In this document: positions 9,841-17,989 of the stretch, in pieces
Position numbering within the stretch: position 1 is the stretch's first letter
Layout: each line of letters opens with the position of its first letter
Assembly: GCA_030445745.1 (NCBI GenBank)
Contig: JASUTE010000005.1
Location: forward strand, 62,001-126,000
From: Candidatus Cloacimonadota bacterium
GTDB taxonomy: Bacteria; Cloacimonadota; Cloacimonadia; Cloacimonadales; TCS61
Direction: 5' to 3'
Length of the DNA: 64,000 nt
Notes under the pieces: generated by a model
What the model was told of the DNA's origin: nothing
Databases searched by the model: none
What the model saw: only the letters and a program-made list of their open reading frames with translations
Position numbers and translations under genes: made by a program

Positions 9841-10821
9841 ATGGTTGATCTGAGAACAAAATACATGGATTTGGAACTGAAAAACCCGATTATAATTGGT
9901 TCTAGCGGGTTAACTGATAATGTGGATTCCATAAAACAGCTCGCTGCAAATGGAGCTGCTGCTGTGGTGCTAAAATCACTTTTCGAAGAACAGATTATGA
10001 TGGAGATAGAAAAAAATCTGGGTGATTACAATCCTTCTCATTCCCATACCGAAACAGAGGATTATCTTACCTATTTCGAGAAAAAACATCACCTGGAAAA
10101 ATATCTGAATTTAATAAAAGATACTAAAAAAGCAGTTGATATTCCGATAATAGCCAGTGTGAATTGCCGCACTGCTTCCGAGTGGGTTAAATTTGCCAAA
10201 GAGATAGAAAAAGCTGGGGCAGATGGTTTGGAACTGAATATATTTATGCTGCCTTCAGATATGAAACAGGGAATAGATGAAAATGTCTATTTTAAAATTA
10301 TTAAACAGGTTAGAATGCAGATAAAAATACCTATCGCGGTTAAAATTGGCTATTACTTCAATAATTTGGCACAACACATTGTGCAACTTTCTCGTACAGA
10401 TGTAAATGGCTTGGTTTTGTTCAACCGCACTTATAGCCCAGATGTGGATATAAATGCAGAGAAAATGATAGCCGGCGATTCTCTGAGTTGCGAACACGAG
10501 ATTACGCATTCATTGCGCTGGATAGGTATTGTTGCCGAAAACACGGATTGTTCTTTGGCAGCTTCAGGCGGTGTTCACAATGGCCAGGGCGTTATTAAAG
10601 AGCTGCTGGTTGGAGCCGATGCCGTTCAGATGGTTTCTGCACTCTACAAAAATTCACCAGCACTGATAAAAACTGTTTTGGCACAACTGCAAAATTGGAT
10701 GGATAAAAATAACTACAGCTCAATCGCAGAATTTAAAGGTAAGTTAGCTCGAAAATCAATTGCCAATCCACAATTTTATGATAGAGTACAATTTATGAAA
10801 TACCTGCAGGGGGAAGAATAA
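9841..10821 (+). CDS. Dihydroorotate dehydrogenase-like flavoprotein
   Basis: A 326-residue TIM-barrel FMN protein of the DHODH/PreA superfamily. The N-terminus LRTKYMDLELKNPIIIGSSG and the phosphate-binding region ASGGVHNGQGVIKELLVGA match the family, as does GADAVQMVSALYKN. The usual catalytic Cys or Ser segment of true PyrD is not obvious, and no pyrimidine genes are nearby, so it is probably one of the uncharacterised DHODH-like proteins common in anaerobes. It follows the ferritin-like gene by nine bases with GAGGAG and precedes fhs. The exact substrate is unknown. Confidence 0.85.
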   Translation: MVDLRTKYMDLELKNPIIIGSSGLTDNVDSIKQLAANGAAAVVLKSLFEEQIMMEIEKNLGDYNPSHSHTETEDYLTYFEKKHHLEKYLNLIKDTKKAVDIPIIASVNCRTASEWVKFAKEIEKAGADGLELNIFMLPSDMKQGIDENVYFKIIKQVRMQIKIPIAVKIGYYFNNLAQHIVQLSRTDVNGLVLFNRTYSPDVDINAEKMIAGDSLSCEHEITHSLRWIGIVAENTDCSLAASGGVHNGQGVIKELLVGADAVQMVSALYKNSPALIKTVLAQLQNWMDKNNYSSIAEFKGKLARKSIANPQFYDRVQFMKYLQGEE

Positions 10822-10840
10822 GCGAAAGTGAGGAGAGTTT

Positions 10841-12511
10841 ATGTATTCCGATATCGAAATTGCGCAAAAGGCAGTTTTGAAACCTATCACGGAGATTGCA
10901 GAAACATTAGGTTTGAAAAAAGAAGATCTGGATTTATATGGTGACTATAAAGCAAAAATTAAGTTTTCTTCCTTAAGAAAATTAGAAAACAATAAAACCG
11001 GTAAACTGATTTTAGTTTCTGCAATTACACCTACCCCAGCCGGAGAGGGTAAGACTACCACTTCAATTGGCTTGGCCCAAGCTATGAATAAATTGGGGAA
11101 AAAAACCTCCGTAGCGATACGTGAGCCTTCTTTAGGACCTGTTTTTGGAATTAAGGGCGGCGCAGCTGGAGGCGGTTATTCTCAGGTTTTACCAATGGAA
11201 GATATCAATCTGCATTTTACCGGCGATATGCACGCTGTTACTGCTGCTAACAACAATTTAGCTGCACTAATCGATAATCATATTTACAACGGAAATAAGC
11301 TAAGAATAAATCCTCGCACTATTACCTGGCGCCGGGTGATGGATGTTAACGATCGGTCACTGCGCAACATTGTTATAGGATTGGGCGGTAAAAAGCAAGG
11401 AGTTCCTCGTGAAGATGGCTTCGATATTACACCTGCTTCCGAAATTATGGCAATTTTGTGCCTTTCCAATAACCTGCATGAACTGAAGGAAAAAATTAGC
11501 AATATTACTGTAGGTTTTACTTACGATAACGAAATTATTAAGGTTAGCGATCTTGGCTTCCAAGGTGCTATTGCAGCACTTTTGAAAGATGCTTTAAAAC
11601 CGAATATAGTGCAAACTTTGGAAAATACTCCCGCTTTTGTGCATGGAGGCCCCTTTGCTAATATTGCCCAGGGTACCAACAGTATTTTGGCTACTAAAAC
11701 TGCTCTTAAACTTTCCGATTATGTGGTAACAGAAGCTGGTTTTGGTTTCGACCTTGGCGCTGAAAAGTTCTTCGATATTGTTTGTAAATATGGTAAGTTT
11801 TGTCCGCAAGCTGTGGTTTTGGTAGCCACAGTAAGAGCTTTGAAACACCATGGTGGTGTAAAATTGCGTGATCTGGATAAACCCAACTTGGAAGCTGTTG
11901 AAAAAGGCTTAGCTAATTTAGGCAAGCACTTAGACAGTATTAGAAAATTTGGAATGCGCTCGGTAGTAGCTATTAATAAATTTGCTTCCGATACCTCAGA
12001 AGAACTGGAATTAGTAGAAGAATACGCCAAACAAAATGGTTTTGATGCTGCTGTAGTAGATTTTTGGGCTAAAGGTGGCGAAGGTGGTTTGCAACTGGCA
12101 GAGAAGACAATTAAGCTTATAGAAGATGGTAAATGCAACCTTAAACCGCTTTATAATTGGGAAAGTGGGGTAAAAGAGAAGATTGCAACCATTGCTAAAG
12201 AGATCTATGGTGCTGAAGCTATCGACTTTACTTCTCAGGCAAACAAAGATCTACGCCGAATCAAGAAATATGGCTTTGAGAAGCTTCCAATATGCATGGC
12301 AAAAACACAGAAGTCTCTTTCTGATAACCCAAAATTACTAGGACGTCCCAAAGATTTTCTGGTTACTGTACGGCAGATAGTGGTTTCCTCCGGAGCTGGA
12401 TTTATTATTCCCATAACTGGTAATATTTTACGCATGCCGGGGCTTCCTAAAAAACCTTCTGCGATGGATATTGATGTAGATGAAAATGGTAATATAAGTG
12501 GTCTTTTCTAA
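10841..12511 (+). CDS. fhs: Formate-tetrahydrofolate ligase
   Basis: A 556-residue full-length enzyme. The ATP-binding P-loop TPTPAGEGKTTTSIGL and the conserved FGIKGGAAGGGYSQV and FTGDMHAVTAANN segments are all present. It joins formate to tetrahydrofolate using ATP to make 10-formyl-THF, supplying one-carbon units for purines and for the folate-dependent TrmFO encoded at 32 kb; it can also run backward to make ATP from formyl-THF in amino-acid fermenters. It has a GAGGAG ribosome-binding site and is 13 bp ahead of the Nqr-like genes, suggesting cotranscription. Confidence 0.98.
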   Translation: MYSDIEIAQKAVLKPITEIAETLGLKKEDLDLYGDYKAKIKFSSLRKLENNKTGKLILVSAITPTPAGEGKTTTSIGLAQAMNKLGKKTSVAIREPSLGPVFGIKGGAAGGGYSQVLPMEDINLHFTGDMHAVTAANNNLAALIDNHIYNGNKLRINPRTITWRRVMDVNDRSLRNIVIGLGGKKQGVPREDGFDITPASEIMAILCLSNNLHELKEKISNITVGFTYDNEIIKVSDLGFQGAIAALLKDALKPNIVQTLENTPAFVHGGPFANIAQGTNSILATKTALKLSDYVVTEAGFGFDLGAEKFFDIVCKYGKFCPQAVVLVATVRALKHHGGVKLRDLDKPNLEAVEKGLANLGKHLDSIRKFGMRSVVAINKFASDTSEELELVEEYAKQNGFDAAVVDFWAKGGEGGLQLAEKTIKLIEDGKCNLKPLYNWESGVKEKIATIAKEIYGAEAIDFTSQANKDLRRIKKYGFEKLPICMAKTQKSLSDNPKLLGRPKDFLVTVRQIVVSSGAGFIIPITGNILRMPGLPKKPSAMDIDVDENGNISGLF

Positions 12512-12524
12512 TCGGGGTATGTAA

Positions 12525-13436
12525 ATGAAATTTTTAAAACAGAAAAATATGAAGATGATGCTGTACGGGCTCAGTTTCTTGGTTTTATATGGAATTTTTC
12601 TATTCGGATGGCGTGTATTAGCTTTGGTAGTTACAGCGAATATTTTTGCCATTCTCACTGAATATTTGTTTGTACGCAACAAGAAAAACAACCGAGTTTC
12701 GATGGCGGCAATGGTTACAGCTACTTTGCTGGCACTTTCAGTGCCACCTACCTTACCTTTTTGGATGATAGCCGTGGGTGCCATTGTGGCCATTACATTT
12801 GGCAAGATGGTTTTTGGTGGTTTCGGCTTGAATATGTTCAATCCGGCGATGGTAGGCAGAACTTTTATTTATGTAGCATTTGTCAATGCGATGACGGTTA
12901 ACTGGCTGCAGCCGTTCACCAAGTTTCCGGGCGGGTTTTCGGTGTGGCAAAAAATAGGAAACTTAACCAGTGCCACACCCATGATCCATTTTCGTGATAC
13001 TGGCGAGTTAACCGAGCTGAGCCGTTTGTTTTTCGGGCTTATTCCCGGAAGTGTGGGTGAGACCTCGGCTTTTCTTATTATTTTAATTGGCATCTACCTT
13101 ATTTGGACCAAAACCGCCAAATGGCAACCCATGCTGGCTACTTTGCTCAGTTTCTCTGTTTTTACGCTTATTTTCTATGGTACTAATCCGCTTCCTTTAA
13201 TCTTTAGTGGCGGGCTGATGTTCGGAATCGTATTCATCACTACCGATCCGGTATCTATGCCCAAAAACAAAACGGCAATTTGGGTGTATGGTTTCCTAAT
13301 AGGTTTCCTAACAGTCCTAATCCGTAAATATTCTCTGTTTGTGGAAGGATTTATGTTTGCTATTATTATCACCAATTCATTTATGCCGATTATCGAGATC
13401 GCTATTACCAAACTACAGAAGAAGAAAAGGAGTTAG
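12525..13436 (+). CDS. NqrB/RnfD-type membrane subunit of a sodium- or ion-pumping oxidoreductase
   Basis: A 303-residue polytopic membrane protein of the NqrB/RnfD family. It has the conserved GLNMFNPAMVGRTF and LIPGSVGETSAF motifs. The likely covalent-FMN threonine is Thr151 in SATP. It is shorter than typical NqrB (about 400 residues) and nearer RnfD length. The four following genes are NqrC, D, E and F-like, so I assign it to an Nqr-like complex that couples NADH oxidation to ion export. The start follows a weak ribosome-binding site after fhs. Confidence 0.9.
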   Translation: MKFLKQKNMKMMLYGLSFLVLYGIFLFGWRVLALVVTANIFAILTEYLFVRNKKNNRVSMAAMVTATLLALSVPPTLPFWMIAVGAIVAITFGKMVFGGFGLNMFNPAMVGRTFIYVAFVNAMTVNWLQPFTKFPGGFSVWQKIGNLTSATPMIHFRDTGELTELSRLFFGLIPGSVGETSAFLIILIGIYLIWTKTAKWQPMLATLLSFSVFTLIFYGTNPLPLIFSGGLMFGIVFITTDPVSMPKNKTAIWVYGFLIGFLTVLIRKYSLFVEGFMFAIIITNSFMPIIEIAITKLQKKKRS

Positions 13437-13438
13437 CT

Positions 13439-14065
13439 GTGACCCAGGAAAAAAAAAGATTCAGCGATACCAGATTTTATCCCATCTTCTTCATGATAAT
13501 TGTATCTGTGATCTTTGTGGGGATTTTAGCCACTTTTTATGAATTAACTGCGCCTAGAGTGAAGGCTTACCAACAAGAAAGTAACCAAAAAATAATACTT
13601 GGTTTATTTGGACTGCCAACCCAGGCTCCGCAGCAAGCTTTCGATAAATTTATTGAAGAAAAACAGCAAGATGATATTGTTTATTATGAAGCAATTCAGC
13701 AAAATCGGCTTTTGGGTTTTGCCTTTCCTATTCGGGGGAAGGGACTGTGGGGAACTATAGATGCTGTGGTAGCCGTCTCGCCAGATTTTACAAAAATTAT
13801 CGCTTTCGATGTAATAAAACAGAATGAAACACCAGGTTTGGGTGGTCGTATAACCGAAAAGAAGTTCAAAAATCAATTCCAAAATAAGGATTTATTACAG
13901 AATAATGAATTAGTGAAATACAATCTGGTAGCAGAAGATGCAGTTGAAGATAAATATGAAATAAGCCAGATAACCGGCGCTACCTTATCCAGCAGAGCCG
14001 TGGTTAATATGCTTTATAATGAATTAAAAGATATTAAAGAAAGTTTAGGTGTTTCTTATGAGTAA
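13439..14065 (+). CDS. NqrC/RnfG-type FMN-binding subunit
   Basis: A 208-residue protein with one N-terminal membrane helix (IFFMIIVSVIFVGIL) and a periplasmic FMN-binding domain. The covalent flavin attachment motif ITGATLSS is present, with Thr182 as the likely phosphoester site; GKGLWGTIDAVVA is the other family signature. The gene starts with GTG two bases after the preceding stop, with AAGGAG at good spacing. In the complex it passes electrons between membrane subunits. Confidence 0.93.
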   Translation: MTQEKKRFSDTRFYPIFFMIIVSVIFVGILATFYELTAPRVKAYQQESNQKIILGLFGLPTQAPQQAFDKFIEEKQQDDIVYYEAIQQNRLLGFAFPIRGKGLWGTIDAVVAVSPDFTKIIAFDVIKQNETPGLGGRITEKKFKNQFQNKDLLQNNELVKYNLVAEDAVEDKYEISQITGATLSSRAVVNMLYNELKDIKESLGVSYE

Positions 14066-14654
14066 ACGAGAAATATTCATGAACAGCGCTTTTACCGAAA
14101 ATTCAGTTTGGAAGCAAATATTGGGAATTTGTTCGGCACTGGCCATAACCAACCTGGTGCGAAACAGTTTGGTGATGGGTTTGGGCGTTATTTTTACTTT
14201 GGCTTTATCTAGTCTTACAGTTTCGCTTATCCGCAGCTATATTCCCAAAAGAATACGTATGATGGTGCAAACCCTCATCATCGCTTCCTATGTAATCATC
14301 GTCGATCTATTTTTAAAAGCTTTTATGCCGGAGATAAGCAAAGCTTTGGGGCCCTATGTGGGGCTTATCATCACCAACTGCATCATTATGGGAAGGTTGG
14401 AAGCTTTCGCTGGTAAAAATAGCCCGATCGATAGCATGATAGATGGAATTGGTACTGGAGTAGGCTATAGCCTGGTGCTTATCATCATCTCGTTTGTACG
14501 CGAGCTGTTTGGCTTTGGCACCCTGTTTGGTTTCCAAATTTTGGGAGATTGGTGGACAAAATGGTCGATAATGGTAATGGCACCCAGTGCCTTTTTTATG
14601 TTAGCAATTTTAATTTGGATAATCAAAGGTCCCTTGAGTGCTAAGAAAGGATAG
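14058..14654 (+). CDS. NqrD/RnfE-type membrane subunit
   Basis: A six-helix membrane protein of about 198 residues. Hallmarks are the conserved ITNCIIMGRLEAFA segment, carrying a cysteine that helps hold the membrane Fe-S centre, and a late GVGYSLVLIIISFVRELFG stretch. The ATG at 14058 overlaps the nqrC stop, so translation is probably coupled; a GTG three codons upstream is an alternative. It pairs with the following NqrE-like protein as an antiparallel homologue. Confidence 0.94.
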   Translation: MSKREIFMNSAFTENSVWKQILGICSALAITNLVRNSLVMGLGVIFTLALSSLTVSLIRSYIPKRIRMMVQTLIIASYVIIVDLFLKAFMPEISKALGPYVGLIITNCIIMGRLEAFAGKNSPIDSMIDGIGTGVGYSLVLIIISFVRELFGFGTLFGFQILGDWWTKWSIMVMAPSAFFMLAILIWIIKGPLSAKKG

Positions 14655-14662
14655 GAGTTAGT

Positions 14663-15250
14663 ATGGAATTGAATCCGTTCGTTATTTTCATTGCTGCAAT
14701 TTTCACCAGTAATATTCTGCTGACAAATTTTCTGGGAATGTGTTCCTTTCTCTCTGTATCCAAAGAGATAGAATCTTCATTGGGGCTGGGGTTTGCTGTT
14801 GTTTTCGTGATGACCTTTACCTCGGCAATCAACTATGCTGTTTATCATTATATTTTGGTGCCTTTGGATATAGTTTATCTGCAATACATCATCTTTATAA
14901 TTGTTATTGCAGCATTTGTTCAGCTTACTGAAATGGTGATCGAGCGTTTTTCGCCGGTGCTCTATTATTCTTTGGGAATATTTTTACCACTTATAACGGT
15001 TAACTGTGCTATTTTAGGTATTTCTTTGTTCATGGTCATTCGTGAATACAATTTTGTGCAATCAGTTGCTTTTGGAGCTGGTGGAGGTTTGGGCTGGTTG
15101 CTGGCAATTTTAGCTTTAGCAGGCATACGAGCCAAGGTGAATTATAAATTTGTGCCTACCGGCTTACAAGGAGCTGGTTTAAGCTTAATAATAACCGGTC
15201 TGATGGCTTTAGGGTTTATTGGATTTTCCGGAATCGTAGTGATTCAATAG
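14663..15250 (+). CDS. NqrE/RnfA-type membrane subunit
   Basis: A 195-residue, six-helix membrane protein. LLTNFLGMCSFLSVSKE matches NqrE (FLGMCTFLAVSK) more closely than RnfA (FLGLCPFMGVSK), and LPLITVNCAILGIS carries the second conserved cysteine. It has a GGAG ribosome-binding site eight bases after the preceding gene. It forms the membrane core with NqrD and NqrB. The NqrE-type wording is the clearest sign that this operon is Nqr-like rather than Rnf. Confidence 0.94.
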   Translation: MELNPFVIFIAAIFTSNILLTNFLGMCSFLSVSKEIESSLGLGFAVVFVMTFTSAINYAVYHYILVPLDIVYLQYIIFIIVIAAFVQLTEMVIERFSPVLYYSLGIFLPLITVNCAILGISLFMVIREYNFVQSVAFGAGGGLGWLLAILALAGIRAKVNYKFVPTGLQGAGLSLIITGLMALGFIGFSGIVVIQ

Positions 15251-15265
15251 TAAAGGTAAAAGAAT

Positions 15266-16366
15266 ATGATAATTACGATAGCAAACACTGTTATAATTGT
15301 GAGTGGCATTTCTGGTTTCTTAGCGTTTTTACTGGTGTTAGCCGAAAAATTCTTTGCTAATTATGGCGAATGCAAGATAGATATTAACGGGAAAAAAGAA
15401 CTGGTAATAGAAGGTGGGAGTTCTTTACTAGCTAGTTTGAACGAGAATAAAATATTTTTAGCATCTGCTTGTGGTGGTCGTGGTAGTTGTGGTTTTTGTA
15501 AATGTACTGTAAAAAGCGGTGGAGGCCCGCTGCTACCAACCGAGAAACCATTTTTGAATTCACAGGAAATAAATAAGGGTGTAAGATTAGCCTGCCAGAT
15601 AAAAGTTAAGGAAGATCTTCAGATAGAAATTCCTGAAGAAATTTTTAATATTCGCAAATTTAAAGCTGAGGTTAGCCAAATAAGAAATTTTACCTACGAT
15701 ATCAAAGAATTAACTTTGAAGTTGATAGAGCCAAATGAAATAGATTTTAAAGCTGGGCAGTATGTGCAGTTGGAAGCGCCACCTTATGAAAAAAGCAAGC
15801 ACAGTGTAACTCGGGCTTACTCAATAGCCAGCAGTCCGCTCCACAAAGATTATATTCAGCTCATTATTCGTCGTGTTCCCGATGGTATTTGCACTACATA
15901 TATTTTCGATTATTTGCAGCAGGGCGATAATATCAATTTCACTGGACCTTTCGGCGATTTCATCATTCGGGACACCCAATCTGATATGTTATTCGTGGCT
16001 GGAGGTTCCGGTAAAGCTCCTATAAAATCTATGTTGGAATATTTACAGAACCAGGGCAGTAAGCGCCGAATGATTTATATGTTCGGAGCTCGTACTAAAG
16101 ACGATCTTTACTTAACAGAAGAATTTAGGGAATTGGAAGAAAAATTGGCCGATTTTACTTACGTTCCAGTTCTTTCTAAGCCCAAAGAGGGTACAGACTG
16201 GCAAGGAAAAACTGGTTACATTCCGCCCTATTTTCCTGAGTATATAAAAGATCCCCAAAATACTGAAGCTTATCTATGCGGTAGCCCCGGTATGATTGCC
16301 GCAGTAAAGAAAGGGTTGTTGGAAAATGGTGTTAGCGAAGATAAAATTTATTACGACAGCTTTTAA
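15266..16366 (+). CDS. nqrF: NqrF-type NADH dehydrogenase subunit
   Basis: A 366-residue protein with an N-terminal membrane anchor (about residues 4-26) and a 2Fe-2S ferredoxin domain with SACGGRGSCGFCKC and a distal LACQI. A ferredoxin reductase module follows: FAD-binding RAYSIASSP, NAD-binding FVAGGSGKAPIKSM, and YLCGSPGMI near the end. It takes electrons from NADH and feeds the Nqr complex. It replaces RnfB/RnfC, so the operon follows Nqr architecture. No NqrA is present in the window. Typical NqrF is about 40 residues longer. Confidence 0.95.
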   Translation: MIITIANTVIIVSGISGFLAFLLVLAEKFFANYGECKIDINGKKELVIEGGSSLLASLNENKIFLASACGGRGSCGFCKCTVKSGGGPLLPTEKPFLNSQEINKGVRLACQIKVKEDLQIEIPEEIFNIRKFKAEVSQIRNFTYDIKELTLKLIEPNEIDFKAGQYVQLEAPPYEKSKHSVTRAYSIASSPLHKDYIQLIIRRVPDGICTTYIFDYLQQGDNINFTGPFGDFIIRDTQSDMLFVAGGSGKAPIKSMLEYLQNQGSKRRMIYMFGARTKDDLYLTEEFRELEEKLADFTYVPVLSKPKEGTDWQGKTGYIPPYFPEYIKDPQNTEAYLCGSPGMIAAVKKGLLENGVSEDKIYYDSF

Positions 16367-16378
16367 CAGAGGTGAATT

Positions 16379-16831
16379 ATGAAGGAAACTCCCCAGGAAA
16401 AAAAAATACATGAAAATATGAAAGCTGGTGTTCTTACCATGCACGGTTTTTTGGGTGATGATGATAGACACTTTCATGAAATTATCGCAGAAGATAAGGC
16501 CGCTTTGGAAAAGCTTGGGCTTTCCTGCTATCAAATTGCCGATAAACTTCAACAAATTACCGATAAAGCTTATAATAGTTACCAGGATAGCATTTTGTTG
16601 GATGATAAACTCTTGGTTTCCTATAACAGTGTACGAGGCAAAACAATTTGTCCTTTCGGCCATCCTGGCGGCTACCCCAAAGGTGAAATAAAATTAAAGA
16701 ATTTGGAAAATGGAAGAACTATCGTCTGGACACCTTTAAATATTCATATGATCAGAGAGCACTGTTTTTTCGAAGGAGAAGGTTCCAAACACAGATTGGA
16801 TCCACAAATTATCAAAAAAACTCTTTTCTGA
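16379..16831 (+). CDS. Conserved-looking protein of unknown function
   Basis: A 150-residue soluble protein that I do not recognise. It has a GAGG ribosome-binding site 12 bases after nqrF and is probably in the same transcript. Visible features are a charged N-terminus with HGFLGDDDRHFHEI, and a C-terminal block with RGKTICPFGHPGGYP and HMIREHCFF that looks like a conserved core and could bind metal through Cys and His. No membrane helix or signal peptide is seen. No function is proposed. Confidence 0.7.
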   Translation: MKETPQEKKIHENMKAGVLTMHGFLGDDDRHFHEIIAEDKAALEKLGLSCYQIADKLQQITDKAYNSYQDSILLDDKLLVSYNSVRGKTICPFGHPGGYPKGEIKLKNLENGRTIVWTPLNIHMIREHCFFEGEGSKHRLDPQIIKKTLF

Positions 16832-16837
16832 AGATAG

Positions 16838-17989
16838 ATGAATAGAATATTTTTTATTATTATCTTATTTTTATGGGGCGAGATAAGTGGCCAAACCTTA
16901 AATGAAAAGATAGAAAAATTAGACGAAATACGTTCCGAACTAAATAAAAAAATTGAAGAGATAGAACAAACTGAGCAACAAAAACAAGAGACAACCCAAA
17001 ATTTGCAAGAATATCTTGCCCAGAAACATACAATTGAAGCTAAAATAGAAAATTTAGAAAAAATAAAGAAAAATGCTAAATCGGAATATGAATCGACCAC
17101 GAATAGATTGAGTGATACTCGCAAAACACTTCTAGCAACTCAAAATTATGCCGATGTGGTGAACATGGTGTGCCAGGAAGAATTCAACATACTTTTTAAA
17201 CTGCACTTCAAAAGTGTTCTTTATCCCGAAAATATTTCCGACTGCAAATTACTAGCTTATATGCTAAACGAATCTTTAAAAGAGAGCAGCCAAGTGAATA
17301 AGGAACTCAACAATTTACTCAGTGCCAAACAGCGCTTGGAAAGAAAGAAAAAAAAGGATGAAAAATATTATCTGGATGTGCGCTGGAGTGAAATAGTGAA
17401 TAAAAAAAAAGATAAGAAATATACAAAAATGGTGAAGGATTTAGAAAATAACTTAGCGCAAATTGAAAAAGAACATAAACAGATGCTGCAGGTAAAAGCT
17501 CAGTTGGAAAAAGAAGCCAAATCCTTAGATGAATTGATAAGCAAATTGCAGTCGGAAATATTACAAGAAGATTATAGCTTTCAATTCTCTACAGAAAAAC
17601 TGATTTGGCCTCTTACAGGTAAAATATTAAGAGATTTTGGTGAACAAAAGAGTAGTGATTATAACGTAACTGTTTTTAATAATGGCATAGATATTGGTGC
17701 TAATCGAGGTAGCCAGGTAAAAGTAGTAGAAGATGGGGTAGTGGTCTTTGCAGAGCGTCATGGTGGTTCAGGAAAGCTTGTTATCGTTAATCATCGTAAT
17801 GGTTTTTACACCTTGTATGGACACAATAGTGTGCTTATGGTTTCCAAAGGAGAAGAAGTATTTAAAGGACAAACAATTGCACTTTCGGGGGCTACAGGTA
17901 CAGCAGCACAACCTTGCTTGCATTTCGAGATAAGAAAAAAGGGGAAGCCAGTAGATCCACTGGAATTTTTGGATGAAAATAATAAATAA
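16838..17989 (+). CDS. EnvC-like murein hydrolase activator (coiled coil plus degenerate LytM domain)
   Basis: A 383-residue exported protein with a signal peptide (about residues 1-18) and a long coiled coil (about 20-240). The C-terminal M23/LytM domain covers about 255-375. Key zinc ligands are lost: the first His of HxxxD is Asn (NNGIDI) and the first His of HxH is Cys (CLHFEI), although YGH is kept. This degeneracy is typical of EnvC and NlpD, which activate amidases rather than cut peptidoglycan themselves. It probably acts in cell separation. The 3' end overlaps the next gene by 17 bases. Confidence 0.9.
   Translation: MNRIFFIIILFLWGEISGQTLNEKIEKLDEIRSELNKKIEEIEQTEQQKQETTQNLQEYLAQKHTIEAKIENLEKIKKNAKSEYESTTNRLSDTRKTLLATQNYADVVNMVCQEEFNILFKLHFKSVLYPENISDCKLLAYMLNESLKESSQVNKELNNLLSAKQRLERKKKKDEKYYLDVRWSEIVNKKKDKKYTKMVKDLENNLAQIEKEHKQMLQVKAQLEKEAKSLDELISKLQSEILQEDYSFQFSTEKLIWPLTGKILRDFGEQKSSDYNVTVFNNGIDIGANRGSQVKVVEDGVVVFAERHGGSGKLVIVNHRNGFYTLYGHNSVLMVSKGEEVFKGQTIALSGATGTAAQPCLHFEIRKKGKPVDPLEFLDENNK

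Noticed and set aside
11719-12138. Long minus-strand frame opposite fhs
   Set aside because: It is antisense to a certain gene and its Ser/Thr-rich content is typical of shadow frames.
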